Origin: DATAES01 sp963802415
GTDB lineage: Bacteria; Actinomycetota; Acidimicrobiia; Acidimicrobiales; JACDCH01
Assembly: GCA_963802415.1 (NCBI GenBank)
Contig: CAWDIH010000003.1
Location: 767,379-831,378, forward strand
Length of the DNA stretch: 64,000 bases
Direction of reading: 5' to 3'
Part shown: positions 18,567-27,596 of the stretch, in pieces
Numbering within the stretch: the first letter of the stretch is position 1
Layout of the letters: each line of letters starts with the position of its first letter
The notes under the pieces: generated by a model
What the model saw: only the letters and a program-made list of their open reading frames with translations
Database searches by the model: none
Told to the model about the DNA's origin: nothing
Translations under genes and position numbers: made by a program

Positions 18567-19681
18567 GCGCGGCCCGAGTCTCGCTCGCGCAAGCGGCGCC
18601 CGATCGCTCGCGCCGGATGCCGCAACAGTTCCGCGACCGCCCCGACAATGGAGCGAGTCGCCTCGACGCTGGACCTGGTCGCCTCGACTGTGGTGCGCGT
18701 AGACGTGGTGATTCCGTGCAACTCGGCCAGCGCAGACTCGACACCGCTGAAGCGCTTCATCAGGTGCTCCACTGCGGTCTGCAGCTGGACCGAGAGCTCG
18801 TACGTTCGCTCCCACACCCGATGACGGGCGACGAGGTCGAGACTGGCGGTCACGAGAGCAAGTTGCACTGCTTCGGTCGCGATCTGGTCGTGCCCCAAGT
18901 ATTCCGGAGGGTCGGGCACGACCGGAGCGCGGTCGCGACAGCCGATCAGGACGTATCGGTAGAACGGCGGCACCTGGCTTCGCGCCGCGAGCAGCATGTT
19001 GTAGAGCACGTCGACGCCCCCGTCGAGGTCGTCGAGCGCAGAAGTGCTGCCGAGCTGTTGCTTGAGCAACATCACGAGCAGCCAGTCCTGCAGGTTGCCA
19101 TTGCCGGCCGTCGCGACCTGCAGCCCTGCGTGCTGCAGCGTGGCCACCGCATCGTCCAACGAAGGAAGCCCGTGCGCGGCGTGCTCGTCGAGCTGATCCT
19201 GGCCCGCACCGGTTGCGGCGACGACATACCGTCGAACGAATTCCTCGGCTCCCGCCACGCCTGGAGTGTCGAACGGCGCAGCCACTACCACGACATCGCT
19301 GACCCGCGCGAGCTCGCGAAGCAAGGCCGCCCGATCCTCGGGAGGAAGGTGCTCGAGCGCATCACTCGTGACCGCGACGTCCACGCCACGATCGCGAATT
19401 GGCAGACGAGCCCCATCGCCCATGACGGTGCGGGTGCCGTCGAGCGGGTCGGGATTCGGGACGACATCGACGCTGATCGGTGCCAGTTCCGGATCGAAGG
19501 TCAGCAACCATCCGGAGTTGTCGCCGACGTCGAGCACAGCAAGCGGCGGCTGCTCGGCGTTGGCTCGAATGGCGCGCACGATGGCGCTATAGCGCGCGTA
19601 CCTGTCGAACGACGTCCACATCGCATCCGGGAACTCGACAGCGGTGCGCTCCTTGCGCGGTGGGTCGGGGCGCGGTGTCAA
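18563..19681 (-). CDS. SAM-dependent methyltransferase with C-terminal helical tail
   Basis: About 372 residues. AVLDVGDNSGWLLTFDP is motif I, VMGDGARLPI and AVTSDALEHLPPEDRAALL are the following motifs, and VVVVAAPF is motif III. The C-terminal 100 residues are helical (VQLQTAVEHLMKRFSGVESA) and then very basic. It opens the operon with the polysaccharide exporter, so it may methylate the glycan. TTG 19,681 is my start choice; no ATG or GTG lies in a better place, and MW at about residue 25 is the alternative. It is divergent from the DUF2142 gene. Confidence 0.75.
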   Translation of the reverse strand: MTPRPDPPRKERTAVEFPDAMWTSFDRYARYSAIVRAIRANAEQPPLAVLDVGDNSGWLLTFDPELAPISVDVVPNPDPLDGTRTVMGDGARLPIRDRGVDVAVTSDALEHLPPEDRAALLRELARVSDVVVVAAPFDTPGVAGAEEFVRRYVVAATGAGQDQLDEHAAHGLPSLDDAVATLQHAGLQVATAGNGNLQDWLLVMLLKQQLGSTSALDDLDGGVDVLYNMLLAARSQVPPFYRYVLIGCRDRAPVVPDPPEYLGHDQIATEAVQLALVTASLDLVARHRVWERTYELSVQLQTAVEHLMKRFSGVESALAELHGITTSTRTTVEATRSSVEATRSIVGAVAELLRHPARAIGRRLRERDSGRA

Positions 19682-19788
19682 TGGAGATCCTCGAATGTGC
19701 GACCGCCGGTCAGGCACCCGACCGCTGCGATCCTCCCGCCACCGCGCGGCTGCTCGGTGGGCACGCGTTCGAGCATAACCCTCGCTGC

Positions 19789-19794
19789 TACGTT
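19789..19794 (+). promoter_or_regulatory. -10 box of a probable leaderless promoter
   Basis: TACGTT, 6 bases, then GTG at 19,801. Confidence 0.6.
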
Positions 19795-19800
19795 CTCGGC

Positions 19801-21969
19801 GTGACCGAGGCTGGCTCGGCCGGCGACGAGCCACCCTCACGAAGCGCACGCCGATGGCATCAACGCTGGGTAGCGGCTGCCGTCGCGGCGGGCGCTCTCG
19901 TGCTGTTCATCGGCATCCTGCTCGGGCGGTCCGGCGGACCGGTCGAGGCGGACACCACCGAGCACGTGAAGCCCAACGCCGTCATCGGACCCCTGACGAC
20001 TGCGCCAACGGTCGAGCAACGCTTCACCGCGCGAGCAGACGAGCTCTCGTCGATCACGATGCGCTTCGGCACCGGGGGGGGCGTGTCCCGCTGCAAGGTG
20101 GGCGTGCGACTCACGTCCGTCGGCACGGAGGTGGCGTCGCGCGTCATCCCATGTGCCGCGCTCACACCGGACAGCGCACCCTTCGAGATCTTGCGGTTCG
20201 CGCCACAGCGCGAGAGCAACGGACGCGAGTACCAGCTCGATCTCTCGCTGGCCGAAGCGGGAGGTCAGTCAGTGGGCGTGTGGGCCGGCACCGAGCCCGA
20301 CGGGCTGCTCCCGCCGGCGCAGTTCGGCGACGACCCGCTCCCTGTATCGGCGGAGTTGCACACGCGGTACGGAGGCGACCACCACGCTTGGGACCAGATC
20401 ACGCTCGCGCTTCGACGACTCGAGCAATACCGACCATGGTTCCAAAGCGCAGCAGTGGTCGCCCTCACCGCGGTGGCGGCGTTCGCCGCACTCGTGCTAC
20501 TGGTCGTGGCCCGCGGACGGCGCGCCGTTGCGTTGCTGATCGTGTTGGTCGTTGCCAAGGGTCTGCTGTGGGCCGCGATCATTCCGCCACTCGAGGCCCC
20601 GGACGAGCCCGCGCACGTCGCCTACGCGCAGTTCATGGCGGAGGCTCACCGCATCCCGAAGCGCGACGTGACCCAGCTCTCGCTGCCACCTGAGTTGATC
20701 TACAGCCCGCAGCTCACCGGCCTCATCGACGCGCTCCATCAGGAGAGCCAGACCACCGGCGACCGACCTGACTTCCAGCCGGGCGGCGACCCGTCGGCAG
20801 TGGAGAATTCGGCCCACCAGTCGCCTGACGCAAACGGCAACGGTGCCGCGGCCGGCTATGCGCCCGTCTTCTACGCGCCCGCGGCCGTGCTGTACAAGCT
20901 CTCTCCTGGACCGCTGTTGACCCGCATCGAGGTGATGCGTTGGTGGAGCATCGCACTAGGTGCACTCGCAGGTTGGTTCAGTTTGCTCATCGGACGTCGC
21001 GTGTTCCCTCGGTACGAAGGCGCTGCGATCGCACTCGCAGTCGCGTGCGTCTTGCAACCAGAGCTGAGTCAGCAGACCGCAGTCATGAACAACGACACGC
21101 TCGCGATCGCCGGCGGTGCCGCGTCGATTCTCGTGGCGGTCGAGCTCGTGAGTCCGGCAAACGCGCGCGCTCGTTGGCTCTGCTTCCTGGGCGGCGCCGC
21201 GCTCGGCATCACCATGTTCAAGTCGTTCGGCGTCGCGATCGCGCCGGTGCTGCTGGTGGCGTGGTTCATCGGGCGCGCACGCGCGCCACAGGGGGAACGT
21301 CCATCCATCCCGCACGAAATCGGGCAGACGATCGCCGGGCTGGGGATCACCTACGGCGCGTGGGCGCTGTTCGCCGCGGTCTTCGACTTCCGCGGTGCGT
21401 CGCTTGCCGACCTCACACCGAGCGACAACCCGAAATCCTTGAGCAAGTACATCGAGATATTGCAGAAGGACTGGTACCGCGCGATCCGGGTCAACTGGAT
21501 CGACCAGCTCTGGGGTGACTTCTCGTGGGTCGACACCCCCTTCCCAACGTGGGTGCAGTCGACGATCCTCGTGTTGACGCTTGCAGGGATCGCGGTCGTG
21601 TTCGCGTGGGCCGTCGTCGTGGTCGGACGGCTCGTGAGGCGGAGGTACGAGGAGACACCGAATGGGCTCGATGCAGAGCTCGTCGAGACGTGGGCGCACA
21701 CCTTGATCTGCTTGCTGTTCGTCGCGGTGACATTCGTGTTCTTCCTCGGACTGGGCTTCCTCAACTTCCACCGGACGGGCAGAAACGACCTCATCCAGGG
21801 GCGCTACGCGTTGATGTTGACTCCGGCGATACTGGCGGCACCCACTCTCGCGCTTCGTTCCCTGTGGCCGCGGTTGAATCCCTCCTTACCGATGGTGATG
21901 ACCGCTGGCTTCGTCACGGCGCTCAACATTGGTGCCATCGCGCTCATCGTCGACCGCTTCTACCTGTGA
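19801..21969 (+). CDS. DUF2142 membrane protein, 722 residues
   Basis: Polytopic membrane protein with one N-terminal membrane segment, a beta-rich extracytoplasmic domain of about 200 residues (THEHVK to about residue 210), then many membrane segments. The loop IPPLEAPDEPAHVAYAQFMA and the later QTAVMNNDTLAIAGGAASI are DUF2142 features shared with the shorter protein at 3,275. GTG 19,801 is set by the leaderless -10 box. DUF2142 proteins are thought to be GT-C-like and are often found in surface-glycan loci, as here; the reaction is not known. The 3' end overlaps the convergent GT2 gene by 26 bases. Confidence 0.82.
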   Translation: MTEAGSAGDEPPSRSARRWHQRWVAAAVAAGALVLFIGILLGRSGGPVEADTTEHVKPNAVIGPLTTAPTVEQRFTARADELSSITMRFGTGGGVSRCKVGVRLTSVGTEVASRVIPCAALTPDSAPFEILRFAPQRESNGREYQLDLSLAEAGGQSVGVWAGTEPDGLLPPAQFGDDPLPVSAELHTRYGGDHHAWDQITLALRRLEQYRPWFQSAAVVALTAVAAFAALVLLVVARGRRAVALLIVLVVAKGLLWAAIIPPLEAPDEPAHVAYAQFMAEAHRIPKRDVTQLSLPPELIYSPQLTGLIDALHQESQTTGDRPDFQPGGDPSAVENSAHQSPDANGNGAAAGYAPVFYAPAAVLYKLSPGPLLTRIEVMRWWSIALGALAGWFSLLIGRRVFPRYEGAAIALAVACVLQPELSQQTAVMNNDTLAIAGGAASILVAVELVSPANARARWLCFLGGAALGITMFKSFGVAIAPVLLVAWFIGRARAPQGERPSIPHEIGQTIAGLGITYGAWALFAAVFDFRGASLADLTPSDNPKSLSKYIEILQKDWYRAIRVNWIDQLWGDFSWVDTPFPTWVQSTILVLTLAGIAVVFAWAVVVVGRLVRRRYEETPNGLDAELVETWAHTLICLLFVAVTFVFFLGLGFLNFHRTGRNDLIQGRYALMLTPAILAAPTLALRSLWPRLNPSLPMVMTAGFVTALNIGAIALIVDRFYL

Positions 21970-23302
21970 GCCGCCGGTCGCGAAGCTGTGCCGGCGCTCC
22001 TACGACGAAGCCCACGAACGATCGCAGCCGCGTACTGACGATGTATGTCCGTGGGCGTTCGCCTCGCAACATCGGGGCCACGAGATCTCGGCGGACGTAC
22101 GAACCGGTGCTGAACACATAGCGCAACACGGCGGACAGCAGGCGTGTCAACGTCGCATGGCGCGCGAGTACCAGCAGACGGTTGCGCTCGTTGTAATACC
22201 GAGCGACGGCTGAGTCCTCCACGGTGCTCGCCGCGTGCACGTGACGCACGACGGAACTCGGCAGGTAGCGATATCGCCAACCGCGCCGCCGGCCGCGCCA
22301 CGACAGCTCGAGATCCTCGTAGTACAGGAACAGCCTCTCATCGAGAAGGCCCGCGTCGCGCAAGTAACCGGCTCGTAGCAGCACCGCGCCACCGCACCAC
22401 GCGAACACGTCCTCGGCTTTCTCGTATTGCCCTTCGTCGGGTTCGAGCCAACCTCGATCGGCGGCGTAGCCGTTCGGCAACATCTCCGAGCCCACGTTGT
22501 TGACGACGTCGAACGTCTCGCCACCCAGGCCGACGCGGTAGGTGTGCACGCCGGGGCACAGGGTGACATAGGTGATCTGGTCACCTGACCGGACGTACAG
22601 TTCCTTCGGTCGATTCGAGTCGAGTACCAATGTGCACGTGATTGGTTCTGATGCGTATGGCGGAACCGGTACGAACATTGTCGCTTTGGGCATCGCCCAG
22701 CGGAACGTCTCGCCACCACGCCGCTCCGGCTCGAAGAACCCACTGACATGCCGGACTTCCCCTGGCGACTCGGGTGGGGCGATGACCGCGATGACACGGA
22801 CGCCGCGCTCACGCGGATCTGCGATCCACGGAGGTTCGGCTGTCGTGCCTAGGTCGACGCGACGGTACCGACCCTCCAGCAACATCTTCGGGCTCGCTGC
22901 ACCCAACCCCTTGTCGCGTCGCAACGCGTCGGCGAGGGGCGTCAACCAGTCCGGCGGAACGGTGACGTCGTTGTTGACGAGGCCGATGGCATCGACATCG
23001 GTGAGGTCACCGATGCCGAGGTTGTTGCCGCCCGCGAAGCCTCGGTTGACCGTCGATCGAACGACATGGACGGCAGGCAGCTCGCGTTCGACTGCGTCGA
23101 CGACACCGTCTGACGACGCGTTGTCCACCAGCACGACCTCGAGCGCTTTTTTCGGCCAGCGGGTCGCGAGCAGCGCGCGGAGGGACCGAAGCGTGAGATC
23201 GCCGCCGTTGTAGTTGAGAACCACGACCCGGACCCGCTCGACGGCCGCGCTCGGCCGCGTCGGGTTGGTCTCATCCACCACACATCCACTCAAGCATCTC
23301 AT
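21944..23302 (-). CDS. Glycosyltransferase family 2 (rhamnosyltransferase-like)
   Basis: 452 residues, GT-A fold. RVVVLNYNGGDLTLRSLRAL and VVLVDNASSDGVVDAVE form the nucleotide-sugar binding start. GLVNNDVTVPPDWLTPL contains the metal-binding position, and LFLYYEDLELSWRGRRRGW is the acceptor-side ED motif typical of Rfb/WbbL-type rhamnosyltransferases. About 150 residues between NNDV and the YEDLELSWR segment form a beta-rich insertion absent from standard WbbL proteins. The rml genes nearby could supply dTDP-rhamnose. ATG 23,302 is the longest reasonable start; the family core begins about 25 residues later. Confidence 0.87.
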   Translation of the reverse strand: MRCLSGCVVDETNPTRPSAAVERVRVVVLNYNGGDLTLRSLRALLATRWPKKALEVVLVDNASSDGVVDAVERELPAVHVVRSTVNRGFAGGNNLGIGDLTDVDAIGLVNNDVTVPPDWLTPLADALRRDKGLGAASPKMLLEGRYRRVDLGTTAEPPWIADPRERGVRVIAVIAPPESPGEVRHVSGFFEPERRGGETFRWAMPKATMFVPVPPYASEPITCTLVLDSNRPKELYVRSGDQITYVTLCPGVHTYRVGLGGETFDVVNNVGSEMLPNGYAADRGWLEPDEGQYEKAEDVFAWCGGAVLLRAGYLRDAGLLDERLFLYYEDLELSWRGRRRGWRYRYLPSSVVRHVHAASTVEDSAVARYYNERNRLLVLARHATLTRLLSAVLRYVFSTGSYVRRDLVAPMLRGERPRTYIVSTRLRSFVGFVVGAPAQLRDRRLTGRSGRR

Positions 23303-23362
23303 CGCGTGGTCGAGGGGCGCAGCCCCCCGCCAGTAGCCGGTTTTCAATGTGGAGAAGAAGTG

Positions 23363-24583
23363 ATGCCACAACGGCCCAGGACCAGCGCCAACCGCAGGGT
23401 GCTGTCCACGGTTCTCTCCTTCGTCCTCGTCACGGCCGCGTCACTCGGCCTCGCTACAGAGCCGGCGTCCGCGCAGAGCGCGGCCGACGAGAACGCTCTG
23501 TTCCAAGCGACGAACCAGTCTCGGGCAGCCAACGGGCTCGGTCCGCTCCAGTACGACCCTTGGGCGTCGAGCGTGGCCAACAACTGGGCGAACTGGCTCG
23601 CAGGATCCGGCGTTCTGCAGCACAACCCCAACCTGGTGCGCGACATCGAGGCGAATGTCACCCGGGACTGGACGCGCATTGGCGAAAACGTCGGGTTCGG
23701 TCCGAGCGTGGCCTCGCTCCAGACAGCGTTCATGAACTCGCCATCTCACCGGCAAAACATTCTTGGTCCCTTCAACCGCGTCGGCATCGGCGCGACGCGT
23801 GACGCCAATGGGACGTTGTGGGTCGTGGTCGACTTCGTCCAGGGGCCGCCTATCGGCTACTACGAACCACCCGGCACGGTGCACTTCACGCGGTGGTACA
23901 TGCGATCGACGCCCACACCCGGACCGGCCAACACCGCGTTCGACTGGGGCATCTCGTCCTACATGTTCGTCTCGGGCGACTGGAACGGCGACGGCATCGA
24001 CACCGTCGGCGCCTACGCCAACGGCTGGTGGTGGCTCCGAAACTCGAACAGCGCCGGGCCGCCCAACATCGTCATCCATTACGGAGACGCCAACGTGCAG
24101 CCGGTCGTCGGCGACTGGAACGGCGACGGCATCGACACGATCGGCGCCTACGCCAACGGCTGGTGGTGGCTCCGAAACTCGAACACCGCCGGGCCGCCCA
24201 ACATCGCGGTCAACTACGGCGCGCCCGGCAACACCCCCGTCGTCGGCGACTGGAACGGCGACGGCATCGACACGATCGGCGCCTACGCCAACGGCTGGTG
24301 GTGGCTCCGAAACTCGAACACCGCCGGGCCGCCCAACATCGCGGTCAACTACGGCGCGCCCGGCAACACCCCCGTCGTCGGCGACTGGAACGGCGACGGC
24401 ATCGACACGATCGGCGCCTACGCCAACGGCTGGTGGTGGCTCCGAAACTCGAACACCGCCGGGCCGCCCAACATCGTTGTCAACTACGGCGCGCCGGGCT
24501 ACACGCCAAGTGTCGGGAAGTGGAACTCGTCAGGTCCGGCCGGGATCGCGACGATCGTGCCTACCTCGATCGTGCCGAACTAA
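23363..24583 (+). CDS. Exported CAP/SCP-domain protein with 45-residue tandem repeats
   Basis: 406 residues. Signal peptide (LSTVLSFVLVTAASLGLATEPASAQ), then a CAP (SCP/PR-1) domain: NALFQATNQSRAANGLGPL, WANWLAGSG, IGENVGFG, FMNSPSHRQNILGPFNRVGI and WVVVDFVQG. The catalytic-like His/Glu set (HNPN, GENV, SPSHR) is mostly present. Then four to five repeats of exactly 45 residues (GDWNGDGIDTIGAYANGWWW). GGAGAAG sits 7 bases before ATG 23,363. CAP proteins are secreted and often bind lipids or surface ligands; the role here is unknown. The 3' end overlaps rmlD by 23 bases. Confidence 0.88.
   Translation: MPQRPRTSANRRVLSTVLSFVLVTAASLGLATEPASAQSAADENALFQATNQSRAANGLGPLQYDPWASSVANNWANWLAGSGVLQHNPNLVRDIEANVTRDWTRIGENVGFGPSVASLQTAFMNSPSHRQNILGPFNRVGIGATRDANGTLWVVVDFVQGPPIGYYEPPGTVHFTRWYMRSTPTPGPANTAFDWGISSYMFVSGDWNGDGIDTVGAYANGWWWLRNSNSAGPPNIVIHYGDANVQPVVGDWNGDGIDTIGAYANGWWWLRNSNTAGPPNIAVNYGAPGNTPVVGDWNGDGIDTIGAYANGWWWLRNSNTAGPPNIAVNYGAPGNTPVVGDWNGDGIDTIGAYANGWWWLRNSNTAGPPNIVVNYGAPGYTPSVGKWNSSGPAGIATIVPTSIVPN
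23976..24515 (+). repeat. 135 bp tandem repeats inside the CAP gene
   Basis: The word GCGACTGGAACGGCGACGGC recurs at 23,976, 24,111, 24,246 and 24,381, spaced exactly 135 bases. The two middle units are almost identical over their full length. They encode the 45-residue surface repeats and are in frame. Confidence 0.9.
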
Positions 24584-25427
24584 GAGAGTGTACGAGCGCG
24601 GGCAGCGTTTCGCGGAAGTCGGGCAGCAAGGGTAGGCCGGCGAGTCGGAGTGCGGCGTTGTCAAGGACCGAGTTGGCGGGCCGCGGCGCGGGCCGCGGCG
24701 GTTCGAGTTGCGCGGTGCTGATCGGGCTCACGCGATCGGGATCGGCGCCAGCGAGGGCGAAGGTCGTTCTCGCGAACTCGAACCATGAGACCGGGCCCTG
24801 GTTGGTCACATGGAACAGACCGGGGCGACGTTCCACGGCGAAGCGCCGAACGACCGGCACGAGGTCACCCACGATGGTGGGCTGACCGATCTGATCGTCG
24901 ACGAACGAGGGGTCGACGCCGCCGGCCGCGAGTCGAAGCAGCGTCTTGACCATGTTGTTGCCGTAGCGGCCGCAAACCCACGAAATGCGGATCACCGTCG
25001 CATCGACCGCCGCGGCAGCCACCTCTTGTTCGCCGGCCCACTTCGACCTGCCGTACACGGAGGCGGCGCTGGGAGTGTCCCACTCGTCGTACGGAAGGGA
25101 CTTCGTGCCGTCGAAGACGTAATCGGTCGAGAGATAAACGAGATGCGCCCCGAACCGGCGACTCGCCTCGGCGACATTCCTCGTACCGAGCGCGTTCACC
25201 TGGTACGCGCGATCAGCATCCGACTCGCACGCATCCACCGCTGTCCAGGCAGCAGCGTGCACCACCACCTCGGGACGGACGGTGCCCATCGTCTGCAGGA
25301 CCACATCTCGGTCGCTGACGTCGAGCGCGCGACGGTCAGCGGCCGTCACCGCGTCGCCGTGTAGCTCGCAGACCTCCACGAGCTCTCGGCCGACCTGTCC
25401 GCCGGCACCGGTCACGAGGACTCTCAT
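24561..25427 (-). CDS. rmlD: dTDP-4-dehydrorhamnose reductase
   Basis: Last step of dTDP-L-rhamnose synthesis, reducing the 4-keto sugar with NAD(P)H. The 288-residue protein has the Rossmann motif VLVTGAGGQVGRELV and NALGTRNVAEASRR. LVYLSTDYVFDGTKSLPYDEW is the family signature (shown here without its first residue), and SVYGRSKWAGEQE carries the YxxxK catalytic pair. ATG 25,427 overlaps the rmlB stop as ATGA. Part of the rmlA-rmlB-rmlD minus-strand operon. Confidence 0.93.
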   Translation of the reverse strand: MRVLVTGAGGQVGRELVEVCELHGDAVTAADRRALDVSDRDVVLQTMGTVRPEVVVHAAAWTAVDACESDADRAYQVNALGTRNVAEASRRFGAHLVYLSTDYVFDGTKSLPYDEWDTPSAASVYGRSKWAGEQEVAAAAVDATVIRISWVCGRYGNNMVKTLLRLAAGGVDPSFVDDQIGQPTIVGDLVPVVRRFAVERRPGLFHVTNQGPVSWFEFARTTFALAGADPDRVSPISTAQLEPPRPAPRPANSVLDNAALRLAGLPLLPDFRETLPALVHSLSSARSR

Positions 25428-26378
25428 CGTTTCTTGAGCGGTCGCCACCACCACTCGTTGTCGCGGTACCAGGCCACGGTCTCTTCGAGCGCCTCGTCGA
25501 GCGTTCGCTTCTTGCGCCACCCGAGCTCGGCGATCTTGTGGATGTCGACCGAGTACCGCCGGTCATGGCCGAGCCGGTCTTCGACGTACTCGACCATCTC
25601 CTCGCTGGCACCGAGTATCGCCAGCAGCTTGTCGACCAGCACCCGGTTCGGCGTCTCGTTGCCAGCGCCGATGTTGTAGATCCCGCCGACCGCGCCGTGA
25701 TGGAGCGAGAGGAGCACCCCCGCGCAATGGTCGTCGACGTACAGCCAGTCGCGTTCGTTGAGACCGTCGCCATACAACGGTATGCGCCTGCCTTCCAACA
25801 AGTTGGTGGTGAACAGCGGGATGGCCTTTTCGGGGTACTGGAAGGGGCCGAAGTTGTTCGTGCACCGCGTCACCGTCACCGGGAGCCCGTACGTGTGGTG
25901 GTACGAAAGCGCAATCAGGTCCGAGCCTGCCTTCGACGCGGAGTAGGGCGACCGCGGCTCGAGCGGGTCGGTCTCTTTGGACGATCCTTCCTCGATGGAG
26001 CCGTAGACCTCGTCGGTCCCGATGTGGATGACACGGCCGATATCGCTCCTACCGCGGTGTCCATGACGATGTTCGTGCCGAAGCAGTTGGTGTTGATGAA
26101 GTCGTCCGGCCCGGCGATCGACCGATCGACGTGACTCTCAGCGGCGAAATGCACGACCGCGTCGTGTCCTTTCATCGCGTCTTCGAGCGTCCCGGGGTCG
26201 CAGTGTTGCCCCTGACGAACTGGTAGCGCGGGCTGTCGTCGACATCGCGCAATGTCGAGAGGTTGCCGGCGTAGGTGAGCGCGTCGTAAACGGTTACCTC
26301 GTCGTCGGTGTTGTGCAGCACGTGCCGCACGTAGTTCGAACCGATGAAACCGGCACCGCCGGTCACGAACTGCTTCAC
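25424..26378 (-). CDS. rmlB: dTDP-glucose 4,6-dehydratase (two frameshifts)
   Basis: Converts dTDP-glucose to dTDP-4-keto-6-deoxyglucose with tightly bound NAD. Pieces in three frames join to one protein of about 317 residues: KQFVTGGAGFIGSNYVRHVL, then VVHFAAESHVDRSI and FINTNCFGTN, then SPYSASKAGSDL (YxxxK) and NNFGPFQYPEKAIPL. Shifts fall near 26,195 and 26,045. All conserved blocks are there in order, so the breaks are probably sequence errors. GTG start at 26,378, 19 bases after the rmlA stop. Confidence 0.88.
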
Positions 26379-26397
26379 GAGGGCTCCCGATCCTCAC

Positions 26398-27504
26398 TCA
26401 CTCGAGGTCGATGGCGCAGTGGTCACCCACCATGACCCGCGTCGCGGCGGGCCGCTGGCCGGACCGTGTGATCTCGACGTGACGTCCGATCAGGCTGTCG
26501 GTGAGTCGCGGCACGCCGATGATCTGGCTGTGCTCGAGAACGACGGAGTGCTCGACTTCGGAATCGATGATCTCGCAGTCGTTCGCGACCGCCGTGAACG
26601 GTCCCACATACGTGTTGACGAGGCGTGTACGCGCGCCGATGATCGCCGGACCGCGCACGTTGGAGCTCACGAGCTCCGCTCCCTCCTCGACGATGACGCG
26701 ACCATCGACGTGCGAGCCGTCGTCGACCTTTCCGTCGATGCGCTGCTCGATCGTCTCGAGGACGCGGCGATTGCTCTCGAGTAGCGGATCCTTCTTCCCG
26801 GTGTCGAGCCACCAGCCCTGCAGCACTTCGTGCAGCACGCGCTGCCCGTCGTCGATGAGCCACTGGATCGCGTCAGTGATCTCGAGCTCACCGCGTCCCG
26901 ACGGCTTGATCGACGCAACGGCTTCGTGGATGGCGGGCGTGAAGAGATACACGCCGGCGAGCGCGAGATTCGACGGTGGGTCAGCCGGCTTTTCGACGAG
27001 CCGAACGACGTGGCCGGACGCGTCCACCTCCGCGACACCGAACCGTTGCGGATCCGGCACCGGGCACAGCAGGATCTGTGCCGCGGGTGGCCGGTGGTCG
27101 CCGGCGAGGGTGGGCTCGTCGCACCGGCGCCGTTCGGCCTCGAACCGGTCGACGAACGCCGAGACGCCTTGCTGGATCATGTTGTCGCCGAGGTACACGA
27201 CGAAGTCGTCCTCACCGAGGAAGTCGCGCGCGATCAGCACGCAGTGGGCGAGACCCAACGGCTTCGCTTGCTCGATGTAGGTGATGTCGACCCCCCATCG
27301 AGAGCCATCACCGACTGCTGCTTCGATCTCCGCGCCGTTTGTCCCCACGACGATCCCGAACTCCCGAATTCCGGCTTCGATCATGTGCTCGAGGCCGTAC
27401 AAGAGGATCGGCTTGTTCGCGACGGGCACGAGTTGCTTGGCGCTTGTGTGCGTGATCGGGCGAAGGCGAGTGCCCTCCCCTCCAGAGAGGATGAGACCCT
27501 TCAT
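26398..27504 (-). CDS. rmlA: Glucose-1-phosphate thymidylyltransferase, long form
   Basis: First step of dTDP-sugar synthesis: dTTP plus glucose-1-phosphate to dTDP-glucose. The 368-residue protein opens with LILSGGEGTRLRPITHTSAK (nucleotide-binding loop), has YLGDNMIQQGV and LVEKPADPPSN, and ends with a left-handed beta-helix (hexapeptide repeats from about residue 250). The family comes in a short (about 290 residues) and a long form with this extra domain; this is the long form. First gene of the rml operon. Confidence 0.9.
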   Translation of the reverse strand: MKGLILSGGEGTRLRPITHTSAKQLVPVANKPILLYGLEHMIEAGIREFGIVVGTNGAEIEAAVGDGSRWGVDITYIEQAKPLGLAHCVLIARDFLGEDDFVVYLGDNMIQQGVSAFVDRFEAERRRCDEPTLAGDHRPPAAQILLCPVPDPQRFGVAEVDASGHVVRLVEKPADPPSNLALAGVYLFTPAIHEAVASIKPSGRGELEITDAIQWLIDDGQRVLHEVLQGWWLDTGKKDPLLESNRRVLETIEQRIDGKVDDGSHVDGRVIVEEGAELVSSNVRGPAIIGARTRLVNTYVGPFTAVANDCEIIDSEVEHSVVLEHSQIIGVPRLTDSLIGRHVEITRSGQRPAATRVMVGDHCAIDLE

Positions 27505-27583
27505 GGCGTCGACGAGTGTGGCACGTGGCCGCGCGGCCCGGTCAAGGCGTCCCGGTTCCGTCTGAGCCCCAGGGGCTCCCCTC

Positions 27584-27589
27584 TATGGT
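27584..27589 (+). promoter_or_regulatory. -10 box of a probable leaderless promoter
   Basis: TATGGT, 7 bases, then GTG at 27,597. The ATG inside this box (27,585) is in frame but would sit in the promoter, so the GTG is preferred. Confidence 0.6.
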
Positions 27590-27596
27590 TGCGGGC

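Noticed and set aside
23976..24515. Evenly spaced repeats that could suggest a CRISPR array
   Set aside because: Units are 135 bp with no unique spacers, are in frame and encode protein repeats.
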